A DNA stretch of 64,000 bases from Hyposmocoma kahamanoa (lineage: Eukaryota > Arthropoda > Insecta > Lepidoptera > Cosmopterigidae), in the NCBI RefSeq assembly GCF_003589595.1, contig NW_020653993.1, positions 5,487,004 to 5,551,003 on the forward strand, written 5' to 3'. Each line of letters starts with the position of its first letter. Position 1 is the stretch's first letter. The position numbers and the translations under genes were made by a program. Below the pieces are notes generated by a model. It was not told where the DNA came from. It searched no databases and was given only the letters and a program-made list of their open reading frames with translations. This document shows positions 22,746-33,234 of this stretch, piece by piece.

Positions 22746-23198
22746 TTTCTAGGTTAGAAGTGACAAAAATTTACATTCTGTGTTGAGTCATCAAAGACAT
22801 TTGGAAGAGCACATTATCTATATTGACATACGGTACGCTTTTGGGAATATTCGAACAAGACATCGGAGCCGGTGTACATTGTAATGTAGATATTAAGACA
22901 GTTGCAATGTCAAACTTAAAATATTGATAAGAGGAAGTCATTCATATATTTTCTCCTTAAAACGTTACTTGTTGACATCAAGTATATAACCAGAAATAGA
23001 GACGAAATAAGGGTCATTCGTGGAAACTCATCAGGCAAATGGGCCTTATATCAGTTTTAAATATCGACTCTCGTTTGCACTGAAATCACAAATTAGAAAG
23101 CTGAAATAGTACAGCACCAACAACTGTAGGTCAGTTGGTATTGATGCAACTGACCTGTGTGTACGTCTCCGTATATTCCAAAACTATTCTGTATTTAT

Positions 23199-23414
23199 CG
23201 AGTTCTTAGGTTTTCGTGATTGTTACATACTGTCATTGACAGTTGGTACTGTCAATCAGTTACTGTTTGAACAGTAACTGTACTGTACTGTAACTGGTTG
23301 AAGACTGTACCACCTCAGTCAACCGGGACCATGGGACCTGTAAAGGGCCCGAAACGTCGGTTTGTTTGAAAAAACAAATATACGCGATTTAAATCCGGAA
23401 AAACATTTCCTATT
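23199..23414. mobile_element. Pal1 element nested in hAT copy B
   Basis: 216 bp bounded by a perfect 15-bp duplication, CTATTCTGTATTTAT (23184-23198 and 23415-23429). It contains GGGACCTGTAAAGGGCCCGA, AACGTCGGTTTGTTTG and GATTTAAATCCGGAAAAA. The left half is a different hairpin-rich sequence (CAGTTACTG with CAGTAACTG), so this copy is rearranged relative to the palindromic copies near 39252 and 44381. Confidence 0.75.
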
Positions 23415-23541
23415 CTATTCTGTATTTATTGTAATAAAGTTAATATCTCTAACATACCTATAATATAACTGTTCCATTTGGTGACGTAGGAAAAAACATC
23501 TAATTACAAAACAAACGAAATCACATTTCATCGCTAATTAA

Positions 23542-23777
23542 TAATAATAACAATAATAACGCACACACTTAACATAGCCCCGCACTAGGGAAACCCTGTG
23601 TCGTGGGTGCCATGGACACACACATATACAACCACAAATTACACCCAAACTCACGAGAGAAATAAATGAAGGCCATAGAAATATTTTTCCCGGCCCGGGA
23701 ATCGAACCTGGGACCTCTGCGTGGCAGTCCGGCACGGCACGGACATGGTAACCGTTCGGCCACGGAGGCAGGTAAAA
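23542..23777 (-). mobile_element. SINE-A, full-length-like copy nested in hAT copy B
   Basis: Read on the - strand: tRNA-like head GCCTCCGTGGCCGAACGGTT (A-box region), B-box-like GGTTCGATTCCCGGG, a body with GGGTGTAATTTGTGGTTG and GGTTTCCCTAGTGCGGGGC, and a TTATTATTGTTATTATTATT tail. TAATTAA flanks both sides (23535-23541 and 23778-23784), a plausible target duplication. Short open frames over it are translations of the SINE. Confidence 0.8.
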
Positions 23778-24084
23778 TAATTAAATACAAAATATTAAAT
23801 ATGCAACTTCTCAATTTCTCAAAAACTCAAGTTAAACTGGGCGCTTTGAAGTGAAACAATTGACGACGCCCGTCAATTGTTTCGAATTCGGGCTGGCCAA
23901 TCGGAGCGCAGTTGTCACCGTAATGATTCGGCAGAATAGTTTTCAATCAAATTAAATGACATTTCGTCTCTATTTCTGGTTATATACTCGATGCTTGTTG
24001 AGCAATCACTCCACACGCTCGATGATTGATGTGTATGCTATTTATACATTGAAATTGTATTATTTATTTAAGTTTAAAAAGAGT

Positions 24085-24290
24085 CATAAATACATACCTT
24101 ATAGACAAACATACATAATATTATAATAAAATACTAATTATTTACACATATCGTCCCAGACGCGTGACGCAACGCGGGTGCTTGGTAACCGTCCTCGGAA
24201 ATGACGGTACATGACACCCCTTGGCCAAAATTTCTCCTTCATGAAGGTCGACAGATGTTCGATTCGAGTGGTCTTAGAAGGCTACTCTTC
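24085..24290 (+). repeat. Unnamed repeat, left part
   Basis: Homologous to the - strand of about 8000-8200: TTATAGACAAACATACATAA, a TCCCAGACGCGTGACG-type block, ACCGTCCTCGGAAA and TTCTCCTTCATGAAGGTC. The continuation of the 7.7-8.2 kb copy reappears at 25325-25445, beyond the LINE fragment. Confidence 0.55.
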
Positions 24291-25300
24291 CGAATATATG
24301 GCGATAGATGCCTCAGGGTTCCGTACTGTCTGCAACTCTCTTTCTGCTGCATGTCATTGATGTTAATTCCAGGTAGCTTTGCGTATGCTGATGACAGCAC
24401 AGTTGTAGACAGGTACTTGACCAATGCAAGGGTCAGTGGAGAGGAAACCCAGTCTTATCGAGAGTCCATGGTTAGCCGTTTAGATTTGACACTCCAGGCA
24501 GTCTCCGATTTGTCAAATTCAACTCTACCAAAACGCAGGCGTGTCTATTCTCCACAAAACGGAGTCCCTTTGAGCTGAATCCGACTTTTCGTGATATATC
24601 CATACCGATAGCCAACTATCTCCAGCTACTTGGAATGGACCTGCCGTCCAATTTGAACTTCGGCAGATACATTGAATCCTTGGACAAAAATGCAGCAAGG
24701 AAGCTTGGGATCCTTTCCAGGGTGAGACGTTACTTTACACTGGGACAGTTGCTTCAGCTGTACCAAGCACAACTCCGATCGTGTTTGGAGTACTGCTGAC
24801 ACCTTTGGGATGACTCTGGTACGTATCAACTGGCTTCTTTGGATACAATTGACAACCGTGACAAGAGGCTTATAGGTGACTCGGAATTAGTGGAGGCGAA
24901 GCTGCAGAGCCTTGAACACCGCCGTAAAGTTGCCTGCTTATCGGTATTTTACAGGATATATCACGGAGAGTGTGCGATAGAATTACACGATTTAATTCCG
25001 CCCTCCCCTTTGTATCACCGGGGGACTAGGTGTAGGCTTGGGTTCCACCCCTATGTTGTGAATATTCCAAAGATTCGCACGAAGCGTTACGCTTCCATAT
25101 TTATGTGGCGAACGGCTATGGAGTGGAATTCCCTGCCCGCAGACTTGTTCCCTAAACGTTATAACTTAGGTCTTTTCAAGGCGAGAGTGAATAGGTATTA
25201 TTTAGGTGTGCATGCTCCATCATCGACCTCATCGTCACTTTACATCAGGTGAGATGGAGGTCAAATGCGCACTTATATTTCATAAAAAAAAACCAAACCA
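24290..25300 (+). pseudogene. LINE reverse-transcriptase fragment (broken ORF2)
   Basis: Remnant of the RT half of a non-LTR retrotransposon of the type annotated as jockey-like in Lepidoptera. At about 24370-24420 it reads IPGSFAYADDSTVVDRYL, in which FAYADD is the RT catalytic motif. After a frame change near 24560 it continues FELNPTFRDISIPIANYLQL, LGMDLPSNLNFGRYIES and RSCLEYC with an in-frame TGA at 24797. From 24839 it is open: LEHRRKVACLSVFYRIYHGE, HDLIPPSPLYHRGTR, RLGFHPYVVNIPKIRTKRYA, EWNSLPADLFPKRYNLGLFK, ending SLYIR. A poly(A)-like run follows (about 25283-25292). The endonuclease domain is missing and frames are broken, so it cannot move by itself. Confidence 0.85.
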
Positions 25301-25324
25301 CTCGACCTCTGGGTGAGATGGGCC

Positions 25325-25445
25325 TTCACTATATACTCCACAATATCCGTAAACTTTGTGGAGTATTTAAAACGGGACACCTATAGTACCGTCGTCGGTA
25401 CCGCTGGACGCAATAGATGATTAGGGCCGTAAGGGCAGTGCCACT
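25325..25445 (+). repeat. Unnamed repeat, right part
   Basis: Shares CGTCGTCGGTACCGCT and GACGCAATAGATGATT with the - strand of 7825-7885. Together with 24085-24290 it flanks the LINE fragment. Confidence 0.6.
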
Positions 25446-26423
25446 AAGGTTACGGCTGATGTAATTCTTTTTCTTTTCCACCTTTTTGAAAACGTCTCTT
25501 ATCGCACTGGTCAATTGGTCAACTTATTAATTGATTTAGTACACTTGACTGTTGCTTATTACTGCAATAACTAGATTTTTTAATTTGAGCTGTTCATTAT
25601 GCGCCCATATTAGTAAATTTAAAAAAAAGATAAAGCGAGTCATCTAACACATCCACACAAACACACGCACTTAAGTAATCGTCACACCCTGTCTTCCAGT
25701 ACAAATGGTAGAGTTCGATGGAAATATCTAGAACCATCCGACTTCGTTCAACGAATAAAGCATTGATTTTCAACGGCCATCTTAAAACTAGGTAAAAACA
25801 CTTTTACTATAATAAAGAAGCTCTCTGAAGTTTTAATCTTGTTTTTAAAGAATGAACGAGAAATTAAGCAAAAGAGCATTCATTGCCTTAATAAATTCAA
25901 ATATTATATTCTTGATAAAAAAAACTACTGAATTTATTACAAATACGATTAAGGTGCATAATAAGTACAATAGAAATTTCTAGAGTCCGAACTTTTGAAT
26001 TATACGAATTCTAATAACCTATTTCATTCTAATGAATCATTTGATATTGTAATTTTCTTGCTAATACCAATTAGAAGTTTACCTTAACCGTTAACATATA
26101 AATTTCATATTCGATTAAGGTTACGTAGTGACATTCTTTATTTGAATTATTGGATGTTTTTCTATAAAACATTGTCTTTATCAGAACTTCGTAACTGTAC
26201 TTAAGTAATAAATTTTAAAGGTGTGCCTTAAATGTTTACCAATAAGGTCAACATTTATAGTAACTTTTTACAAGATCAAAGAATTTCTTAATTTATATTC
26301 GCCCGTTTCCATAAAAACCCGAATGGTTCCGATGTTTGAATTTTTAAAAGTAATACCTTATGTTTAACCTTGAAATAAAGGCGTTAACGTAGCTAGTTGG
26401 CATGGTTATGGTATCAAATGCAA

Positions 26424-26448
26424 TTTCTTTCTTTCTTTCTTTCTTTCT
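26424..26448. repeat. (TTTC)n microsatellite
   Basis: Six TTTC-type units. A similar run lies at 16620-16642. Confidence 0.9.
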
Positions 26449-26924
26449 AACTACTCATAAGTGTATGTTTGTGTTTCGAAAAAACTTGGATTTTCTTCTG
26501 TGTATAAGTAAAAATACTTAATTATCGCGATAAATACTTATGGATACGGCCATTATTAAGGCTAGTTTTACAAACCTGAAACATTTTAACCGGTATTCCT
26601 ATTATACCTTATAGCACCAAATACATTCAATCATAGAAAAACAAGCAAGCAAGTTGTATGTGTAGTATGTGCAGCGCAACGTTCGGGCTATTGCAGGCTG
26701 CGCTCATAATAGCGTGTTACTAAACCTATATCAAGCCCACATATGTACCACTATTGTACACAACTCTTCTTTATAAATGTTTACAACTAATGCCTCCTTT
26801 AATATTTTTTAGTTATCATTCAAATCGATGAACAGTTGTTGTAGGTGTGGAAATAATTTATCTGAATTTTCGAAAGATTAAATTTCTTTGTATTATTCTG
26901 TAAGACATAATACAAAGAAATGTA

Positions 26925-27290
26925 TCAAAATAAAAAATATCTTTATTTCATAAGTATGCAAATTACACTTGTAATCGTCACAACACTACTACATATTCGT
27001 AAAACAGATTTCCCTGAGAAGAATGAATAAGAAACTCTAGGTGTTGCTCTGTGTAAACAGATATTTGTTCACTTTTATCATTTTAAATATTTATTTCGAA
27101 TATCATATCGACGATTTACTTTCTCAAACTCGTATCTTATAAAAAGTGATTGCTTGTTCAGGAAACGGCAAAACTTTCTATTTATTTTAAATTTCTGTAA
27201 ATTTGGATCAATTACTTTAAAAATACTGAACTGAACGAAATATGCTGTGAAATCAGCCTGCAACATTTGTATATACAATCCATTTTTTTT
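26925..27290 (-). mobile_element. LINE 3' end
   Basis: On the - strand an open frame (27278-27078) precedes the 3' UTR signature CAGAGCAACACCTAGAGTTT and a terminal AATAAAGATATTTTT. This is the same 3' UTR as in the LINE at 12960-13480. The coding part is degenerate. Confidence 0.6.
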
Positions 27291-28261
27291 GCTTTAATTT
27301 TGTGCTTTAAGATACGAGTTTAAGAAAGTAAGGTGACGATATATAAATACAACCTGAAAGAGCGCATTGGATCTGGTTTCGAGTTAATTAAAAATAACCG
27401 GTGTATAAATGCCTGCATTAAATTCGATTGATCATTTCATAACAAGACCTGTTGAAATTTTGGGAAATTAAAAAATATTTTTCCTAAGCCCTTTTGTACA
27501 CGCAAATTTCTTTTTCACTTTTGCCAAATTTAAATTCAATACGAATTCCTTGTTTGTATAAAGGTAAATGACCGCTTTAGATTAGTCACCGCCCGGGTGT
27601 TTTTGTGAGTTTTGATAACCTTTTAGTTTGAGGTTAAATTCTCTATTGTACTGATAATATAGACGTTAATAATTTGTAAATAAACTGTTGCTCTTCTCTT
27701 TATAATTTCATTTCTTCAACATTTACTTTTATATAGTATGTAAACCGATAGTATGTAAACAGGACGTATTAGCCTGGTATTAAAAACGTAAGTTTGAGTG
27801 AGATAAAACGTGCCAATAATTGAAATTAAAGCGTAATATAGGGTGCTTTAACTTATATATAAAACAAAAAATACCGATATATACCGGATATTGGTTATTT
27901 TTATGTACGTAAGCTTGAAGTATTGATAACCAATTTTTCCACATATAAGGTGCAACAAATCGACTCATCCGAAGAACAGAGTCCGATGTGATTATATAGC
28001 GAAAAGAGAATAAGTACGTTACGTGAACAATTTCGTTATTCAAACTAGGTCCTATGTAAAGGTATTTTGAGAAATTATGTATCTTACTTCGTTTCGGAAA
28101 TATAAAATCGAACAAAGGTCGATCTGACATCCACAGCGAAGAAGAACGAACGAAATGTACTATGTCCTGAGAACAACTAGTCTTACACATAGACCTTTGT
28201 TCTACGGATGTGTCGAATAGTTGTTGTCATATTCTGGCACTATTGGGTATGGGCTTTTTTT

Positions 28262-28548
28262 ATGTTATCAATTGACGAGACGAACAAGTCATGCTCACGT
28301 CACCTTATGATAAGCGATACCCTTGTCCATAACAGTTGCAGTGTTCTCAGAGCTATAAATCGCAAAGATCTGAGGAGTACTGCCACTACGTCTGTCATCC
28401 TGAGATATAAGTTGACAAATACCGTATGCCTGTAATTTCAACAGCACACTCACGTTACTACTTGGAGACAGAAATAGGAAAGGTGGCATTATTTTCTTCG
28501 ACGAACTCTTTCACAAGAAGCTCTACTGCCACTAGAATCGTTTGTGCT
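28262..28548 (+). repeat. Rep1 interspersed repeat
   Basis: Long copy: ATCAATTGACGAGACGAACA, GCGATACCCTTGTCCATAAC, CTATAAATCGCAAAGATCTG, CTGTAATTTCAACAGCAC, then TTCGACGAACTCTTTCAC and the GCTCTACTGCCACT end. Confidence 0.8.
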
Positions 28549-28799
28549 ATCACTACTTCTTCTTGTAGAGAACAAAATGTTATACGAAATAATTCACCAA
28601 ATAAAACAGACGACTTGAAGCACTGTCGATCGACATCGACGAACGTTTGGATTATGGACGAGAAGAAAGTTGTTTTAACACATAAGTTTTAAACTAAAGG
28701 TAGGTGGTTACTAATTAGAACGTAAGGGTATACGTTTAATGTTACGCACACGACACCAAATACTGTAGTAACTCAGAACAGACTAGACGAAACAGAACG

Positions 28800-28900
28800 A
28801 ACTAGAGGACTTTACGAATTTTTCTATGTGCGTGTTGCAGATGGTTGTTTTTGGGTTTCAACGACTTTTTGCCGTAACGCCATCTGTGAGAAATCTATGA
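28800..28900 (-). repeat. SINE-B fragment
   Basis: Contains ACGAATTTTTCTATGTGCG, TTTCAACGACTTTTTGCCG and ACGCCATCTGTGAGAAATC, the flank of SINE-B outside the tRNA-like block. Confidence 0.65.
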
Positions 28901-29667
28901 AAGTTTTCTTAAAAGTCTCAAAAATAATTGAATATCATCGCGGTCAAACATCGTCACATTAACATCGTAAACTTAAAAATCGTGATTAAAATTTTAAAAT
29001 TAAAAAAAGGTTAATGAGACCAATATTTGTTGTCGTTTATAAATGGAAAATTAAGTATTATGCACATTATGCATAAATAATAATAATCACATTATTTTCA
29101 AAAATAATAATAATAAAACCATTTATTTATCTTAACACATCAATAAATTTGACAATATTTAGTTTCAAGTGAGATTTATTAACTTCACTTAACAATGTTA
29201 CAATTACAATTTTGCTATGTTTTTAAATGTATCCCAATTAATTGTAGAGAGGCTCATCAAGGATCGAAATGCTTAAGTATTAATTCAGGTTAACATTTAT
29301 AATGGATAAAGTGCTTTGTGTCTGAAATGTGCCAAATGTCAATCTCAAAAAAGTCACAAGCCGAATCGTTGTCACATAAATTTTCATTCATATTTACTTA
29401 GTTTCTTCATTGTTTTTTAGTTTTTCATTTTTAATAAAAAAAATAAACAAACAGAACTATGATTTAGCATGAATTATTATCGGACATACACACATAAAAA
29501 AGGATCAAGCTCGTTTGATAATCACTAAAAATCAGGATTTTCTTAATTAATTTTGTTAACATCGACGGCCTTTTTTGATCAATTTTATAATTTGAATTTG
29601 AAAATGAAATTGACCAAACAATCCGTTGGTTTAAGAAAAAAAATTAAAAAATATGATTTTAAATTTT

Positions 29668-29738
29668 TATTGAATTGATATTAAATTATTTTTTGTGAAA
29701 TTATTCCACTAGTTTGTTGTCTTTGTATTAATAAAAAA
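29668..29738 (-). repeat. SINE-B end fragment
   Basis: AAATTTTTATTGAATTGATA, then TTTTTTGTGAAATTATTCCA and CTAGTTTGTTGT. Only the near-palindromic end is present. Confidence 0.65.
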
Positions 29739-29829
29739 CATGATTTTCAGTAATTTGCAAAAATGTGCTTGATACCCTACAGTAATAACCGCACGCTATG
29801 AGTGAGAGTCAGAATGGCGGGCTTACCTT

Positions 29830-30268
29830 AACGGATCCTGACAAATTTGGTATCAAGAACATATACCTAATTTGTACTATTTAGTACCTTTGTTTAAAAA
29901 ATTTGTACCTCCATCAGAACGAAGTTATAGCAATATCAAAGGTACGCCCGCCGTATTGAATGTCAATATGGCGGGTGCACCTCGGATTACCAGTATTTAT
30001 TTAATAACTACAAAAACTTCTTATTACAAAAATTTATAAATTAATAGTACTCTGAAGTGAAGGAAACTCCAGCTCGATCTGCTGGTTAGTTTCTGAGAAA
30101 TACGACAAAATATGTAGTGATTTCAGAGTGCCTTGATGTGCACCTTAACGAATCCTGACATATTTGGTACCTAAAAAATTTAACAAAATTCTTCTATTTA
30201 GTACTTATTCTTAAAAATTTGTACCTCTATCATAACGAAGTTAAAGCGAAATCAGTATTGTAAACATT
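29830..30268 (+). repeat. Pair of diverged ~115-bp direct repeats
   Basis: 29830-29950 and 30145-30265 share CCTTAACGRATCCTGACA, an ATTTAGTAC block, AAAATTTGTACCTC and AACGAAGTTAWAGC in the same order. The spacer contains GGCGGG motifs around CGCCCGCCGTATTGAATG. Function unknown. Confidence 0.6.
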
Positions 30269-30624
30269 TTCGTAATTTTTTTACTAAATTTCCGCCATTT
30301 ATTTGGGTAAATAGGCAAAGGTTCCAACATACAGCCTCTTCATATTATTATATAAGTATCTTTCCTTATAGTTTTTATTTATTACTACCTAGCTGATACC
30401 TGCAACTTCGTCTGCGTAAAAAAAACTAAGTACTTCGAGGAGCCAGCCTAATACTATTACACAGTTCTATTGGTTAGCCATACACACTTTCATAATATAA
30501 TATTATATACTGGGCGTCTCACGACTATACTACACGGAGAGAAAGTGCTTTAAATACAGTAGATTGAAAATTTTATTAAAAGAGAACTTCGTTTTGATTT
30601 TACACACAATTCTAACTGCATTTA

Positions 30625-30930
30625 AAATTTTTATTGAATTGATATTCAATTCATTTTTGTGAAATTACTCCACTAGTTTGTTATAATTATTAATACAAAG
30701 ATCGAACACTCGGAAAAAATTTCTTCAATCTGGCCGGATTCGAACCGATGTCTTCTAGCTTTCAGCGAACCTCACGATTTTTTCTATGTGCTTGCGTTGT
30801 GTCTTTGTATTTGGTTTTTCAACGACTTTTTAGTCGTAGCGCCATCTATGAGAAATCTATGAAAGATTTATCATCCAGTTAGTACCTTTACAGCTACCAG
30901 TCCCGGCGAGAGAAGTCGCTATTCGCTGTA
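30625..30930 (-). repeat. SINE-B copy
   Basis: Same architecture as 2342-2688, but the tRNA-like block is shortened after GGATTCGAACCGATGTCTTC, losing the A-box part. The flank TTTTTCAACGACTTTTTAGT and the terminal GAAGTCGCTATTC are intact. Confidence 0.75.
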
Positions 30931-30933
30931 TTT

Positions 30934-30998
30934 TAAATTTTTATTGAATTGATATTCCATTATGTTTTGTGAAATTACTCCACTAATTTGTTATAACT
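30934..30998 (-). repeat. SINE-B, truncated copy in tandem
   Basis: Starts AAATTTTTATTGAATTGATA directly after the end of the previous copy and stops after CCACTAATTTGTTATAA. The junction resembles that between 2342-2688 and 2690-2824. Confidence 0.7.
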
Positions 30999-31017
30999 TT
31001 TATTGAATTTCATGAAT

Positions 31018-31288
31018 TTCGCCAGAACTGGTAGCTGTAAAGGTACTAACTGGATGATAAATCTTTCATAGATTTCTCATAAATGGCACGACGACTAAAA
31101 AGTCGTTGAAAAACCAAATACAAAGACACGACACAAGCACATAGAAAAATTCGTGAGGTCCGCTGGTTCGTTCCGTGACTTAGTTGGTATAGCGTCTGGC
31201 ACGGTATGCTAGAAAACGTCGGTTCGAATCCGGCCAAATCGAAGAAAGTTTTTCTGAGTGTTCGATCTTTGTATTAATAATTATAACA
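31018..31288 (+). repeat. SINE-B copy, opposite orientation
   Basis: Reads forward: GGTAGCTGTAAAGGTACTAA, AAAAAGTCGTTGAAAAACCA, the A-box-like GACTTAGTTGGTATAGCG, the B-box-like GGTTCGAATCCGGCC and TTGTATTAATAATTATAAC. With 30625-30930 it forms an inverted pair. The 63-codon - strand frame here is not a gene. Confidence 0.8.
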
Positions 31289-32851
31289 ATTCTAACTGCA
31301 TTCAAAGAATCTTAAACAATCGCATGTCTAAGCCGGGAATCGATCCCGCCAAATGTGAAAAAATAAACACCTGTAATTTATACTACACTGATCAAAAGCC
31401 TCTTTCATATTAAGAATTGTTTTCTTCTAAATAACATAGCATCTTAAACAAAAGGCAGACCATGAAATTTAACATTCAATTAAAATAATGAGGTACATTT
31501 AACTGCAACTTACAATCAATATGTGTTATCAAATGCTCAAAATGTGTCTCATTCTGTAGTATACAAATTGCCACTCTTTTGATAATTTCGCTTCCCGTTA
31601 ATTAATTAATTTTTTCATGGTGTATGTTTAAAATTATATAGATTGAAAGTTTGTGCTTATTAGTAATACTTTAAAATGATAATGTCAGTTGGCATGACCG
31701 CGTCAAAATCAGAGCAAAGGCTCACTCATTTTCCTGAACCAAATTTCAAATTAAATGTTAAATTTCATGGTCTTTCTTTTATTTAAGATGTCATGTTATT
31801 CAGAATAAAACAATCCTTCTGATTGAGCTTTCGAACAGTATACTACTATATTTGGCGGGTTCAATTCCCCGTTCAGACGGGTGATAATTAAAAAATCTTT
31901 GAATTGAGTTCGAATTGTTTTTAGAATCAAAATGGAAGTTTTCTTGCAGTAAATTTTCTATCGACGGTATTTAAGATAGCATTGGCGAGGGTGTCCATAT
32001 AACTCGATTTTCACAGACTTGACTATAAATTTTCACGTATTATCAAATACTACATTTTGTGCTAAATTTTATGTATAAAATAAGTTAACCAGTGAAATGA
32101 ACTATATACTAATTTGCTTGCTAATAGTTTTGTTTAAGTGTCGCCTAAGTGCCACTTTTGCTTAAGGTAGGTGTTCTTTCTTTTGCTCCGGCTATAATAA
32201 TACAATTGTCACGCCTCGCCACTGTAAGGTATATAGGTACTTTCCCTCCATGTGGCATAGCTGTGAGACGCCTTGTATACCATGTCACCCCCTTTTTTTT
32301 TGTGACAAACAACAGTCTATTTCCTTCTCCTGCGTCACATTTATCTTTAGACCGAAATTCATCATAATGGTCCAGTAGTTTAGGCGTGATAACTGTCTGT
32401 TACAGACAAACTTTGGTTTGGATCTTTACACTGAATACAACTTACAGTAATAATGAGAATCTGTGATGGAAAGACGGAATGACAAACACTAATTTTTCGT
32501 TATGTTAGGTACTAATAAATTTGGATATTATTCTTAGTAGATACTTTAGATTTATACTTGACGAAGAAGCGTTACAAAATTAGCTTTAAACTTTATTTAT
32601 CTTCCACGAAGAGATCCTCGATTTGATTTTCGGTAGGGCCAATAAATTCCCCTATTTCGTATTATTATTATTTTATTTTCTGTAATTAGTACCCACGAAA
32701 GCGACATTTTATACTATTTTAAAAAATTAATTCAATTCAAACATCTTGTAGAACCACCTTTTGAGCAGGCAGGTCTTTATAATTAGATTTACCCGAAACC
32801 TTTCATTGTAATGAAATTTCAAGACATAAAATGGTTTTTATTCTTTTGCAG

Positions 32852-32975
32852 TTCTACCTCAGCACAACCAGAAGAGGCTCCACCACAGAAGGGAAAAAGA
32901 CACTCGAAAAAAAAGAAACTCACGAAGATAACCACAACTACCACCGAAGCAGATGAAGATGACGAAGAAGAATAA
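32852..32975 (+). CDS. Predicted 3' coding exon of the propeller gene
   Basis: Follows a good acceptor (TTCTTTTGCAG ending at 32851) and ends in TAA at 32973-32975. It begins with one base that completes a codon left as AA by the donor at 19615/19616, giving N320 and then 40 residues: STSAQPEEAPPQKGKRHS, a KKKK run, LTKITTTTTEA and an acidic end DEDDEEE. The tail is basic, then threonine-rich, then acidic, and looks disordered. Phase match, splice signals, strand and the absence of another upstream partner support joining it to the beta-propeller exon; the join is an inference. If it belongs to a different gene, that gene's other exons are not visible here. The tail's function is unknown. Confidence 0.6.
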
Positions 32976-33228
32976 GTTTTTATTTCTATGATTAATTTGT
33001 TTTAATACTTTTACATTAACCTCATGTTATCAGTATTTGTTAAACATTATCTATTTCCATTGAATAATGCAAATTATATACCTAGGTTTTTGTTTAAACA
33101 ATTTTTAATTTATCTGCCATCCAGCGATGACATTAAGAACTACATAGTATAATAACAACGTCATCTCTAGAACATTTATCGTACTAGTCCCAAAATGTTT
33201 GTGGCGTCATCTATACAAGAATCGACAA

Positions 33229-33234
33229 ATTAAA
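33229..33234 (+). other. Candidate polyadenylation signal
   Basis: ATTAAA about 255 nt after the predicted stop at 32975, the first close match to a poly(A) signal there. Weak evidence by itself. Confidence 0.3.

Larger units (their letters stand above)
22976..23993. mobile_element. hAT-like foldback element, copy B with two nested insertions
   Basis: Same family as 22257-22745, only 222 bp further on (between the two duplications). It is flanked by a perfect 8-bp duplication CTTGTTGA (22968-22975 and 23994-24001). Two later insertions enlarge it: a Pal1 element (23199-23414) and a SINE-A (23542-23777). Orientation is opposite to copy A, judged from the order of shared internal blocks. Confidence 0.85.
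19616..32851 (+). other. Inferred intron 2 of the propeller gene (13.2 kb)
   Basis: From GTAAGTAAC to the TTCTTTTGCAG acceptor. It is loaded with mobile elements, listed separately. Stretches with nothing recognisable are 19640-20075, 20430-21180, 25450-26420, 27300-28260, 28900-29665 and 31290-32850. A remnant at about 32240-32450 (GGTCCAGTAGTTTAGGCGTG) resembles a common LINE 3' UTR. The intron is inferred from splice signals and phase, without transcript evidence. Confidence 0.55.

Noticed and set aside
22508..22786. 92-codon open frame
   Set aside because: Lies within and across the end of a hAT-like foldback element with clear TSDs.
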